The translations under genes and the position numbers were made by a program. Shown piece after piece: positions 1-8,560 of a DNA stretch of 64,000 nt (positions are counted from its first letter, which is position 1; each line of letters starts with the position of its first letter). Under the pieces are notes generated by a model. The model searched no databases, had not been told where the DNA came from, and saw only the letters and a list, made by a program, of their open reading frames with translations. The DNA is from Flavobacterium sp. ACN6 (GTDB taxonomy: Bacteria; Bacteroidota; Bacteroidia; Flavobacteriales; Flavobacteriaceae). The DNA lies in the NCBI RefSeq assembly GCF_002304005.1, contig NZ_MRCQ01000014.1, positions 62,001-126,000 of the forward strand, read 5' to 3'.

Positions 1-244
1 CGTACAAATGGGCAGAATGGAAGTAATTCTATTTTGTTTTTATCAAGGTAATGCAGTGTCTTCTCGGTTACCGCGCTGGCTGCCCCTGTTCCAGATAATT
101 CCAGATCTGTTTTGGTATGCACCAGTGCTGTCTGGCTGCCAAATTCTCCATAATTGATAAATGCATATTTACCGTTTACCTCAATTTCAAAACGCGCTTT
201 ACTTCGTTTTTCAGCAACGGGATATCTTCAAAAATTGTTTTCAT
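1..244 (-). pseudogene. GNAT-family acetyltransferase (YjdJ-like), frameshifted and cut by the window edge
   Basis: Reading the minus strand from the ATG at 242-244 gives M-K-T-I-F-E-D-I-P and then runs into a stop in that frame. One base out of register, the protein continues as VAEKRSKARFEIEVNGKYA through INYGEFGSQTALVHTKTD to ELLPFCPFV at the left edge. The second part ends in a 'CPF' block like the intact small GNAT at 14310-14591, so it is the same kind of single-domain N-acetyltransferase. The break lies around 208-216 and looks like a one-base deletion. A sequencing error is possible. The C-terminus lies outside the window. Confidence 0.6.
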
Positions 245-291
245 TAGCTGCTATTATAATTGCATTGTTTTCTACTCAGGATATTAGACTA

Positions 292-819
292 TTACAGTTC
301 ATCCAATAAATCTGCCAGATCCAGCTGTTTAGTATACATTTCTACAGAACCATTCTCTCTTCTTGGCCATTGTTCCATTGGCCTGTCCCAGTATAGCTCG
401 ACCCCATTCCCATCCGGGTCATCAAGGTAAAGCGCATAGGAAACACCATGATCAGCACATCCTGTTAAAGGGTATTGACTGGTTTTCAGCCTGCTGTATA
501 TTACAGCCAAATCCCTTTTAGTAGGATATAGTATAGCGGTATGCAATAGGCCTACCGCATTTTTATCAGCTTGAGGGCTGCCTTTACTATACCACGTATT
601 TAAGGCAATATGGTGATGGTAACCGCCTGCCGATATAAAAGCAGCCTCATCGCCGTACTGTCCTGTAATCTCAAAGCCCAGCAAACCGCAGTAAAAATCT
701 GTTGAACGTTTCAGGTCAGAAACTTTTAAATGAACATGCCCTATGCTTGTTTGGGCGGGTATTGTATATTGTAGATCCATTTTAATCATTTTGAAATTGG
801 ACTTTTTAAATCCTTCCAT
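292..819 (-). CDS. VOC (glyoxalase/dioxygenase) family protein
   Basis: A 175-residue protein with one glyoxalase/bleomycin-resistance/dioxygenase fold. IGHVHLKVSDL near residue 26 opens the first beta-alpha-beta-beta-beta unit, and YLDDPDGNGVELYWDRP near residue 130 is the typical closing segment with a metal-ligand Glu. Such proteins bind a divalent metal and act on vicinal diols, thiol adducts or similar small molecules; the substrate here cannot be told. The start overlaps the stop of the upstream flavoprotein gene (TAATG), which suggests translational coupling. ATGs at 789 and 780 are alternative starts and would give an N-terminus closer to the usual family length. Confidence 0.85.
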   Translation of the reverse strand: MEGFKKSNFKMIKMDLQYTIPAQTSIGHVHLKVSDLKRSTDFYCGLLGFEITGQYGDEAAFISAGGYHHHIALNTWYSKGSPQADKNAVGLLHTAILYPTKRDLAVIYSRLKTSQYPLTGCADHGVSYALYLDDPDGNGVELYWDRPMEQWPRRENGSVEMYTKQLDLADLLDEL

Positions 820-2459
820 TAAAGGGACGTCTTTAATTCGGCCAGATACTGGTGAATCTGGCTTATTGCCATCGAACCTTCCCCGACAGCAGAGGCAACT
901 CTTTTTACAGAACCTTTCCTAACATCACCAACAGCATAGAAACCCGGTATGCTGGTCTCAAGGGACTGTGGGTTCCTTTGCTTATAGATGGAGCACTGTG
1001 TCATTGCCTGCTCCGTAACATCTGAACCTGTGAAAATGAATCCCTTGTCATCCATCGATACCATTCCATTTAACCATTCCGTACAGGGTTTTGCCCCTAT
1101 AAAAGTGAATAAATTGGAAATCCCTATGGTTTGCTTACTGCCATTTGTGTCCAGCACGATAGATTCTAGGTAATGCGCTCCGTTAAGAGCCGTGATATTA
1201 CTATTTTTGTGCACGATAATATTAGGCGTTGTATTAATTCTTTGTACAAGGTAATCGCTCATTTTGTCTCCCAGGTCATTACTGCGGATAATCACATGAA
1301 CCTGTTGGGCATGGTCTGCTAAAAATAATGCGGCCTGGCCTGCCGAATTTCCACCTCCTACAACACCTGCCAATTCGTTTTTACACGCTGAAGCATTCAT
1401 TCCAGTGGCGGAGTAGAAAACCCCGCTGCCTTCAAACTTGTCGATGTTTTCTACCGGCAGGCGCCTGTAATTTGCACCCGTAGCTGCGATTATGGATTTT
1501 GCAGTGATGTTTTTGCCATTTGATGCACATAATGTGAAATGGCGTCCATTATATTCAACTTTCTCAGCCTTTTGAGGAATAGATATGGTACAACCAAATT
1601 TCTGTGCCTGAATATAGGCCTTATTGGCAAGGTCATTTCCAGAGATACCCGTTGGGAATCCTAAATAATTTTCAATCTTTGAGCTTTTTCCTGCCTGTCC
1701 ACCCGGCGCGTTCCCATCAATTGTAATAACCGTCAGGCCCTCCGAAGCAGCGTAAACACTAGCTGCTAATCCTGATGGGCCGGCACCGACCACCAGTACA
1801 TCAAATATTTCGTTCTCAAATTCAATTAGTACACCCGTTTGTCTGGCAAGTTGTGCTATAGTAGGCTTTTTCGAGATCTCGCCGGTAATACTTACAAGGA
1901 TAGGTAAATCATTGTTCCCGAGACCGAAATTTGCCAGCAGCTGCTGTGCTTCGGAAGATGAATCCGTATCCTGGAAAGTATGCCAGATGTGGTTTTTTTC
2001 CATAAAATCGCGCAATGCGTAAGTCTCTTTAGATTTTTCCTGGCCTATCACCTGTATTCCACCATTGAACTCCTTTAGCATTGTTTCCTGCCTCTGGATA
2101 AAGGCACTTAAAAGGACATCACATATATCACTGTGCTTTGATATAATCTCTTTAAGGTTTGCACGTGGAATTCGAAGGACTGTACTGCCTTTTGCGGCAT
2201 ATCCGCTAAATGGTATGCTCCTCTCTGATAACATACTGTTATCTCCTGTAAATTCATTTATGCCATGGGACGCCAAAACTTGGTTTTCATGAACGGGATC
2301 TTTTATGGATATTGCCCCGTCTAAAATGACATAAAAGTCGTAGGTGCTATCACCAGCTTCAAAAAGTGCGGTTTCATTGTCAAAGAATAATACAGTACCA
2401 AATTCTTTGAGTGTGCTTATTTGTTTCTGGGTCAAAACCGGAAATCTTGGATCGGTCAT
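819..2459 (-). CDS. cNMP-binding domain / thioredoxin-reductase-like FAD oxidoreductase
   Basis: A 546-residue protein with three parts. Residues about 20-130 form a Crp-type cyclic-nucleotide-binding barrel. Residues about 135-215 look like a thioredoxin-fold segment without a CxxC. The rest is a pyridine-nucleotide-disulphide oxidoreductase module with the FAD motif GAGPSG near 228, GGQAGKSSKIENYLGFP near 255, a second nucleotide motif GGGNSAGQAA near 370 and a C-terminal FYAVGDVRKG. The redox CxxC of true thioredoxin reductase is absent (ATGMNASACKNE in its place), which is normal for this cNMP-fused subfamily. The protein is probably a cytosolic NAD(P)H-using flavoenzyme that responds to stress. 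The next gene upstream, pirin, is 74 bp away on the same strand. Confidence 0.88.
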   Translation of the reverse strand: MTDPRFPVLTQKQISTLKEFGTVLFFDNETALFEAGDSTYDFYVILDGAISIKDPVHENQVLASHGINEFTGDNSMLSERSIPFSGYAAKGSTVLRIPRANLKEIISKHSDICDVLLSAFIQRQETMLKEFNGGIQVIGQEKSKETYALRDFMEKNHIWHTFQDTDSSSEAQQLLANFGLGNNDLPILVSITGEISKKPTIAQLARQTGVLIEFENEIFDVLVVGAGPSGLAASVYAASEGLTVITIDGNAPGGQAGKSSKIENYLGFPTGISGNDLANKAYIQAQKFGCTISIPQKAEKVEYNGRHFTLCASNGKNITAKSIIAATGANYRRLPVENIDKFEGSGVFYSATGMNASACKNELAGVVGGGNSAGQAALFLADHAQQVHVIIRSNDLGDKMSDYLVQRINTTPNIIVHKNSNITALNGAHYLESIVLDTNGSKQTIGISNLFTFIGAKPCTEWLNGMVSMDDKGFIFTGSDVTEQAMTQCSIYKQRNPQSLETSIPGFYAVGDVRKGSVKRVASAVGEGSMAISQIHQYLAELKTSL

Positions 2460-2533
2460 CGCTCTTTACTTTTGTTATTATAAGTTAGGTTCTCTTTTTG
2501 GAATATATCAATATTATTTTCTTATGCCACAGG

Positions 2534-3409
2534 TTAAACTTTACCTTTTTGATGCTTAAGGGTACCATATTTTCCGGCATAAAAATCACGGTATGCCTCT
2601 GCTATACCTGAGGAGCTGTTCATTACAAATGGGCCTTCCGCTGCAATAGGCTCCGTATACTCCTCACCCCCGAATAAAAGTAAATCAGTAGCCTGATCTT
2701 CATTATTTTGAAGGGTTATCTCGCCTGCCGTCCTGTCAAATTCGATAAATTCTCCTGCCTGAAACTCCAGATCATTAAGTACCGTTTTCCGGCTTGGCAA
2801 GAAAGCAGCCACCTCAATTTTATCACCCAGGGAAATTGTAAAATCCGTCCCCGCCTCAAGGTGGATGTGATATAAAAACTGCTCTGAATAATTTGGAATT
2901 CTGGAGTTAAGATCCTCATAAGCACCAACAATTACCTTCAACCATCCCTTATCTTCCGCAAACTTCTGCTGCGGGACTTCGCTGCTCTGTATGGCTAAAT
3001 ATTCCGGATCCTCAGATTTTATATTGGAAGGAAGATTGATCCAAAATTGAAAGGCATGCATAAGGTTATTCACTGATTGGGAGTCAGCATTTAACGTTTC
3101 ATCATGAAGTATCCCATTTCCTGCTTTCATCCACTGAATTCCACCGGAATGAACCCTTTGGTGGTTGCCCCTGCTGTCAAAATGCTCAACCTCGCCATCA
3201 AGCACGTAAGTAAGGGTGGCAATGCCACGGTGCGGATGTGCACCTGTTCCGCTGTTTTTTACCCCGTCACTAAGTTTTGGGACTATATGGTCCAAGAATA
3301 TAAAAGGCCCTACCTTGTCAGCGTATCTATTGGCAAGCATCCGGTAAATTGTAATATTTCCAATATCTGCCTTTTGTCCTTTTGTCGAAAAGCTTGTCTT
3401 TTTTTTCAC
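2534..3409 (-). CDS. Pirin family protein
   Basis: A 291-residue bicupin of the pirin family. The N-terminal cupin carries HPHRGIATLTYVLDGEVEH (residues about 58-76) and later NGILHDE, which hold the His/His/His/Glu set that binds iron in characterised pirins. The C-terminal domain ends with the family block GPFVMNSSSGIAEAYRDF. Pirins are cytosolic, and some have quercetin 2,3-dioxygenase activity, others regulate metabolic enzymes; the sequence does not decide which. It sits in a minus-strand run of redox and detoxification genes. The start at MKKKTSF is preceded by a short AT-rich leader. Confidence 0.9.
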   Translation of the reverse strand: MKKKTSFSTKGQKADIGNITIYRMLANRYADKVGPFIFLDHIVPKLSDGVKNSGTGAHPHRGIATLTYVLDGEVEHFDSRGNHQRVHSGGIQWMKAGNGILHDETLNADSQSVNNLMHAFQFWINLPSNIKSEDPEYLAIQSSEVPQQKFAEDKGWLKVIVGAYEDLNSRIPNYSEQFLYHIHLEAGTDFTISLGDKIEVAAFLPSRKTVLNDLEFQAGEFIEFDRTAGEITLQNNEDQATDLLLFGGEEYTEPIAAEGPFVMNSSSGIAEAYRDFYAGKYGTLKHQKGKV

Positions 3410-3538
3410 AGGTTGTATCTCTTAATTGATTTATAATAGGACTAATAGGATAACTGCTTAAAGTTTCGATTGTGCAGACCGCAGCTATTCACTGCGGACT
3501 CAAGAACAAAGCAACATCCCCTAAAGATTACTGCTATA

Positions 3539-4219
3539 TTAAATATATTTCGCAGCGGTACTTACTCTGCTGCTGGGTACTGGTGCAGCTAATAATTGCA
3601 GCTCCCAAGCAAATGCCACCCCGGTGGCCCCTCCATGATCCAAAAGCACTGGACCAAGTTGGTTTGCCGTTTCGGTACGGGCCCAATCGCGCTGCCATTC
3701 AGATACAACAGCCATCCAGGTAATAGGGGTAATCCCGTGCTGTAGCATACGGCGTACTGCCATATCGTGCGCCTCAGCAGAAACCGAACCACAGGCATCA
3801 GTTACAACGTAAACATCATAGCCTTCCGCGACCGCCTGAATAGCAGGCATAGCCACACATACTTCAGTCCACAAACCTGCAATTAACAATTGCTTGCGTC
3901 CAGTTTTTGCTACTACATCAGTAACATTTGGGTCTTGCCAAGTGTTGATCAGTGTTCGGTTAATTGGCTTTTGTTCCGGGAATACCTCCTGAATCTGCTT
4001 AATCAGTAACCCGCCGCGCTCTTCAATAACCGTTGTTAGAATTGCTGGGACGTTGAAAATTTTAGCGGCTTTCGATAACCCTGCTGCAGCATTAATGATC
4101 ATTGCAGGTTCATGGCTGTTCAGGTTCGTAAACTGAAATGGCTGGTGATCGATCAACACAACGATACTGTCTTCAGGACGCAGCAGTGCTTCAAGCCCTG
4201 TTTTAAAACTTTTTTGCAT
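3539..4219 (-). CDS. Isochorismatase-like cysteine hydrolase (YcaC-like)
   Basis: A 226-residue alpha/beta hydrolase of the isochorismatase superfamily. VVLIDHQPF near residue 21 carries the catalytic Asp, and GLWTEVCVAMPAI near residue 117 carries the nucleophilic Cys. The closing part (TPITWMAVVSEWQRDWAR) resembles YcaC-type hydrolases of unknown substrate. Members cleave amide, ester or ether bonds by a Cys-Asp-Lys triad. The gene is followed by the pirin gene after 129 bp. Its upstream region (4220-4430) contains a palindrome and a stretch shared with the second metabolic module near 12.7 kb. Confidence 0.87.
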   Translation of the reverse strand: MQKSFKTGLEALLRPEDSIVVLIDHQPFQFTNLNSHEPAMIINAAAGLSKAAKIFNVPAILTTVIEERGGLLIKQIQEVFPEQKPINRTLINTWQDPNVTDVVAKTGRKQLLIAGLWTEVCVAMPAIQAVAEGYDVYVVTDACGSVSAEAHDMAVRRMLQHGITPITWMAVVSEWQRDWARTETANQLGPVLLDHGGATGVAFAWELQLLAAPVPSSRVSTAAKYI

Positions 4220-4369
4220 GTGATTGTTTAATATTTATGGTTAATAATATAAGATGCCCACTACTCCCCTGGGCGCAATGGCGCGGTCATATGATTGGGA
4301 ATGATCCTCAAAAAGTCATAGCAATCTATACAAAGTTCCATCTTTGCACGAAAAAAAACGATGACAAAT

Positions 4370-4409
4370 GATAAATAAAGTTATATACAAATGTCTACTT
4401 TATGTAGAC
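4370..4409 (-). promoter_or_regulatory. Palindrome and shared promoter-like element upstream of the hydrolase gene
   Basis: Positions 4393-4409 read GTCTACTTTATGTAGAC, an inverted repeat with 6-bp arms and a 5-bp spacer. On the minus strand this runs into a 29-nt stretch (4398 to 4370) that begins GTAGACATTTGTATA and ends ACTTTATTTATC. It matches 12716-12741 except for a 3-nt gap. It is probably an operator plus promoter for the gene starting at 4219; the regulator is unknown, but both modules carry a Crp/Fnr-type gene. Confidence 0.5.
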
Positions 4410-4430
4410 CAGAAGTTTAATCGCCTGTCG

Positions 4431-5876
4431 CTATAGTTTAATCTGGGCGCTCACAAACCCATACAAAATGTTTTCTCCCGCGCTTACCTGCTCGAGATAA
4501 TTGCCGCAGTCAAACCAGCTCATCCCCGCCAGTAAGGTTATATGCCTGTTGGGCTGGCAGATAAATGTGCCAGACAGCTGGCTGCCGATATACCGGGACG
4601 CGGCATCACTGGGTTTAAAAATAGGGATCATGATCGGCCTGTAAATCCCATCACCCGTACTGTAGCGCCATAGGAAGGCGTAATCGCAGACAAAGGTTAC
4701 TGACTTCGAAAAATGCACCGTGACACTGGGATGAATATCCATAAGATTGCTTGGCCCCAAAGGCACCGCAAGGCCGAAATAAGCACCCGGCGAGAAAAGG
4801 GGATTAAAGGTCTGATGGCTATTGTCAGCACGGCTTTGGTCGCCGCTTATCAGGTCAGCCTTAAGCCCAGCCTCGGGACTGAATTTAAATCCAGAAAAAC
4901 GGTACGAAGCAGCCACGCCGGTGCTCCAGGCTGCTATTGTCCGCTCACCTACCGAGCCGAACTGGTACCCAGCTTCCAGGTCATAGCTCCAGTTGCGCAT
5001 ACTGCCAAAAATACGGGCGATAAGGCTGTGCCTTTTTTCTTTTCCCGCACCATCATTAAAGAGGGCCCTGGCATTGTAAAAGCCCAGATAATAAAAATTA
5101 AGGTTCAGTTTTGTCTCGGGTAGATGGATCTCTGCAAAGGTACCCCAAAGCCGCATGCCGGGGGACGATGTGTCGTCAAAAATACCGGTCTTGTCTACTA
5201 CGGTATGCAGATAAAACACATCAGTGGCAATATTTCCTTTTTTATAAATTGCTTTTACACCGTCAAAGGATCTGCGGATATTGGGGGCATCCCGGAGCGA
5301 AACAATCCGTTGCGAGCCGTAGGCAACTTCTTGCCGTCCTGCCCTTAACCTTAGGGGAGAATTGGGAAAAAAACTGTAATCGATGAAAAACTGGTGCGGT
5401 TCCAGAGGATTCTCCTGCACTGGTACTTTAATGTCCGTGCTATTGGCCTGGCCACCCTGCAGTTCCGCAAAAATCCGCAGCGTCCTTGAGAGGTGAAGGT
5501 CCGAATGGAAGAGCCACCTGTTCAGCGTGTAGCCGTCTTTATCCTTCGGAGCTGCGCCCCAGTTCTCATTTTGGATAATCAGGTATTGTGTCCTGAAATC
5601 ACCGCCAAAGCTAAGGTATCCGCCGCTTCCGATCCTTGTATATTTTACCTTATCATATAGGTCCCTGACGCTATCCTTTACAAGAACAACGTAATCTTCA
5701 TCGTAGCGAAATTGCTGGAACACTGGAAAATCCTGCCCGGCTGCGAATTGGCTGCAGCACAGCCAGATCATCAGGACAATATGAGGTAACGGTCTTTTTT
5801 TACTATTCAACAGCCGGCAGGCAGTAGAGCCAAAGTATACACTTGGCCATGTTTTTTTCAGAATTGCTCTCATCAA
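4431..5876 (-). CDS. Outer-membrane porin, alginate-export (AlgE-like) family
   Basis: A 481-residue outer-membrane beta-barrel. After a hydrophobic segment (IVLMIWLCCSQFAAG, residues about 33-47) the mature part shows alternating amphipathic strands and the family block GGYLSFGGDFRTQYL near residue 85, then PLRLRAGRQEVAYGSQR near residue 175. The last residues (LYGFVSAQIKL) form a terminal strand. It probably passes small solutes for the cluster's enzymes. The first 30 residues look too long for a signal peptide, so translation may begin at an internal Met. It lies 73 bp downstream of the LLM oxidoreductase gene, likely in the same transcript. Confidence 0.82.
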   Translation of the reverse strand: MMRAILKKTWPSVYFGSTACRLLNSKKRPLPHIVLMIWLCCSQFAAGQDFPVFQQFRYDEDYVVLVKDSVRDLYDKVKYTRIGSGGYLSFGGDFRTQYLIIQNENWGAAPKDKDGYTLNRWLFHSDLHLSRTLRIFAELQGGQANSTDIKVPVQENPLEPHQFFIDYSFFPNSPLRLRAGRQEVAYGSQRIVSLRDAPNIRRSFDGVKAIYKKGNIATDVFYLHTVVDKTGIFDDTSSPGMRLWGTFAEIHLPETKLNLNFYYLGFYNARALFNDGAGKEKRHSLIARIFGSMRNWSYDLEAGYQFGSVGERTIAAWSTGVAASYRFSGFKFSPEAGLKADLISGDQSRADNSHQTFNPLFSPGAYFGLAVPLGPSNLMDIHPSVTVHFSKSVTFVCDYAFLWRYSTGDGIYRPIMIPIFKPSDAASRYIGSQLSGTFICQPNRHITLLAGMSWFDCGNYLEQVSAGENILYGFVSAQIKL

Positions 5877-5949
5877 AGGATTTTAGGGGAGAAATTGTTT
5901 ATTATTGTACGCTACTAACAGGATAGCCCAGATCAATAGTTAAACTCTT

Positions 5950-6972
5950 TTATAGCATTTTCTTTACCAGCGGGCTGACTTTTGTACCGATCAGTTCTAT
6001 AGACTGCATTAACTGCTGGTGCGTCAGCCCTGCATTATCCATCTGGAAAGTAAACCTGTCGATACCTCCTAGGGCTTTACTGTGCCTTACGAGTTTTTTT
6101 GCTACCTGCTCAGGCCCGCCAAGGACAAGTGCACCCCTTGGAGCGGCCAGCACATCAAAGTGCTCACGGGTTACCGCCGGCCAGCCCCGCTCGCGGCCCA
6201 GCTTGGTCCAAAGTTCTTTAAAGCCCGGATAATAATCAGCGACGGCTTTCTCATCGGTATCTGCAACATAACCCGGAGAATGCAGCCCCACCCTTAGCTG
6301 TCCAGGGGCAAAACCTGCACTGCGGCCTGCTTCACGGTAGAGATCCAGCAGTGGGCGAAAACGTTCCGTTTCCCCGCCAATCACGGCAACCATCAATGGC
6401 AATCCCAATGAACCTGCGCGGACAAAAGACTCTGGTGTACCCCCCACGCCAAGCCATACCGGGAGTTTTTCCTGCAGACTCCTAGGATAAATTGGATGCT
6501 TGTCAAGAGCTGGTCTGAACTGCCCTGACCAGGTAACATATTCGTTCTCGCGTATCTTTAGAAGCAAATCAAGTTTTTCCTTAAACAGTGCATCATAGTC
6601 CTTTAGATCAAATCCAAAAAGCGGATAGGCATCTATGGCTGAGCCACGGCCCACTACGATTTCTGCTCGCCCTCTGGAAATCAGGTCAAGGGTGGCAAAT
6701 CTCTGGTACACCCTGACAGGGTCGTCGGTACTGAGCACCTTGACAGCGCTGCCCAAAAGGATACGCTTAGTTCTGGCTGCTGCAGCAGCCAGGATGACCT
6801 CTGGTGCAGAATCGAGAAATTCTTTTTTGTGGTGCTCGCCGATTCCGAACACATCAAGTCCTGCCTGATCGGCCCTGACAATACGTTCCAGCAGCTGTTC
6901 CATCGCATCGACGCTGCTCAGACTATTCTCGCCATACATGGCTGAGGCAAAACTGTCAATTCCTATTTCCAT
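5950..6972 (-). CDS. LLM-class flavin-dependent oxidoreductase (copy 1)
   Basis: A 340-residue bacterial-luciferase-like TIM barrel using FMN or F420; in Bacteroidota this would be FMN. Recognisable blocks are MEIGIDSFASAMYG at the start, FGIGEHHKKEFLDSAPE near residue 43, ILLGSAVKVLSTDDPVRVYQ near 70, GRAEIVVGRGSAIDAYPLFG near 103 and LPVWLGVGGTPESFVRAG near 167. The substrate is unknown. It is closely similar along its whole length to the protein at 13231-14277. The porin gene lies immediately downstream. Confidence 0.9.
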   Translation of the reverse strand: MEIGIDSFASAMYGENSLSSVDAMEQLLERIVRADQAGLDVFGIGEHHKKEFLDSAPEVILAAAAARTKRILLGSAVKVLSTDDPVRVYQRFATLDLISRGRAEIVVGRGSAIDAYPLFGFDLKDYDALFKEKLDLLLKIRENEYVTWSGQFRPALDKHPIYPRSLQEKLPVWLGVGGTPESFVRAGSLGLPLMVAVIGGETERFRPLLDLYREAGRSAGFAPGQLRVGLHSPGYVADTDEKAVADYYPGFKELWTKLGRERGWPAVTREHFDVLAAPRGALVLGGPEQVAKKLVRHSKALGGIDRFTFQMDNAGLTHQQLMQSIELIGTKVSPLVKKML

Positions 6973-7130
6973 CTTGTTAATTATTTTTAGTTATGTGTTT
7001 TTAAGAAAGCAGCTCTGGTTGCGGCCCCGCCAGCCGGCTTGTATTTATCTTCGGCAGCGTTACATCTGCAGCGTTGTCAGGGCGGCAGGATAATGCGTTC
7101 CTGTTTTCAATCTTCTCTGGCCTGTTCTAT

Positions 7131-7349
7131 TCATTCTTTACGGCTCGATACGAAATTCTTCCAGATCTGACGCTCTTCAAGGTGTTCGCTCCCCGGCATC
7201 ATCAGTGCTGCAGCTGCCTTGGAATGAGCAGCTAGTGAACCCCCTTTGAAAACCAGCAGGTTTCTGGTGCTATAGCGGACGCCATTTACCTAGAGGCAGT
7301 CCCTTAGGATAAACACCGCACTCTCCCCATACCCATCGAGGGTGCATGT
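7131..7349 (-). pseudogene. Degraded coding remnant, possibly a cupin/pirin C-terminus
   Basis: One minus-strand frame reads GYGESAVFILRDCL, then an in-frame TAG (7290-7292), then VNGVRYSTRNLLVFKGGS and on to QIWKNFVSSRKE and a stop. The order hydrophobic strand, VNG turn, LLVF, and a Trp-Phe tail resembles the C-terminal cupin of pirin-type proteins, but the match is by eye only. There is no start codon or ribosome site. It fills part of the 560-bp space between the LLM gene and the NTF2-like gene; nothing else was recognised there. Confidence 0.35.
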
Positions 7350-7535
7350 TTATAGAATAAGAAAGAATTGGTATTAACACTGCTGCTCAACGTGCAGCAA
7401 TCCCTATCCTAAGCTGTTAGAAAGTATCCGCATAAGAAAGAAGTGGTTAGCTCTGCCTGCCTTGTTGGCAGGACTATATCAAGCATAGGGCGATAAGTAC
7501 GGATCATGTATACTCTTTAAAACGGTTGATAAAAG

Positions 7536-7877
7536 CTAAAGGGCGATTACAAAAGCCTGCAAGGCAGCCATCTGGCCATCCCTGAAACGCCAGACATCGC
7601 AATAGCTGTAAGTGAGAGGTATTCCCTCCGCGTCCTTGATTGTGATTTTCCCTATTGCTACGACATTGTCGTTATCTCCTATTAGTTGCTGCACGTCAAA
7701 AACAGGAGGCTCCCTATAGGTTGCTTCAAGATAGTCACGCACTGCTGCCTTCCCCTCCAGCACCCTCTCCCCGATGAATTCCCATACCAGATCCTCTGAG
7801 CAAAAAGCCAGAAAACCCTCATGATCCCCTTTTGCTATCTTATCGTTTGCTTCCAAAAGCATTGCTTTATTATCCAT
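7536..7877 (-). CDS. NTF2-like / SnoaL-like protein
   Basis: A 113-residue protein with the alpha+beta cone of the NTF2/SnoaL superfamily. ANDKIAKGDHEGFLAFCSED is the first helix pair, VWEFIGERVLEGKAAVRDYL leads into the helix covering the cone, and the strands IGKITIKDA, YSYCDVWRFRDGQMAALQAF follow. Stand-alone members include ketosteroid-isomerase-like enzymes and ligand binders; no catalytic set can be assigned. It stands alone between intergenic stretches in the redox cluster. Confidence 0.8.
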   Translation of the reverse strand: MDNKAMLLEANDKIAKGDHEGFLAFCSEDLVWEFIGERVLEGKAAVRDYLEATYREPPVFDVQQLIGDNDNVVAIGKITIKDAEGIPLTYSYCDVWRFRDGQMAALQAFVIAL

Positions 7878-8436
7878 AATAGGTCATTTAAATATTTTAT
7901 GTAAAAGATACTGAAAAAGCACCCTATCTCCCGACCAGTTGCCAGACTTGCAAAGCGCAGTGCTACATGCCATGTTGTCCCGAGCCTCGGCACAACGAAC
8001 ATCCATTGTGCTGCTGAAAAGATATAGATTACTAGCTACACACTTCATGGACCATCCCTCAAATGCGGTGGACCGCCAATCCTGCTGCTCCCTGGCAAAA
8101 CAAAATCAACCGTGAAGCTTCCCATATCGCCTTTTTATGCCTGCTTTCGTCCAAAGTTTTTCAACAGCCATAGGAAATCGTTACCAGCCCAATCTAATTA
8201 TAAACACTTCCCAATGCCGGCAGAGTATAGTCCGTACCAGTCAGCCTTCTTTTTTCAACTAATACAGTTGCGGCAAACCACTCGCCGGGAATTTTCAGCA
8301 ACATAAGCAGGGCCGGCGATACGTAAATCTGCTGGTTCTTATTTACCGGCATACTCGAAGCCCTTGCCCTTCGATCTAAACCCGATCAAAGCTAATAAAA
8401 GGCAAAATTACAGAGGTAGACAATTGATAAAAAAAA
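7878..8436. other. Intergenic stretch without a recognisable gene
   Basis: About 560 bp between the NTF2-like gene and the terminator of the amidohydrolase gene. A plus-strand frame at 8112-8306 is open but has no family resemblance or ribosome site. No RNA gene or repeat was recognised. The base composition is more like coding DNA than spacer, so a decayed gene is possible. Confidence 0.4.
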
Positions 8437-8456
8437 CCGTTGATTTTTATCAACGG
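8437..8456 (-). terminator. Rho-independent terminator of the amidohydrolase gene
   Basis: The perfect palindrome CCGTTGATTTTTATCAACGG has 8-bp arms and a 4-nt loop. On the minus strand it is followed by eight Ts. It lies 104 bp past the stop at 8561. The identical 20-mer occurs at 10486-10505. Confidence 0.8.
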
Positions 8457-8560
8457 CTCTAGATTAATATTGTATTAAATGAGATAAAATAGTTGCTGCA
8501 GTACAGGCCGGATCAAACAGCTCAGATCAGGATAAGGTCATTTACACGGTCCATGCCCAA

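Noticed and set aside
4713..5123. 136-codon plus-strand frame inside the porin gene
   Set aside because: Shadow of the porin coding frame; no independent start signal or homology.
8112..8306. 64-codon plus-strand frame in the 7.9-8.4 kb spacer
   Set aside because: No ribosome site, no motif, odd composition rich in Phe, Ser and Gln; most likely chance.
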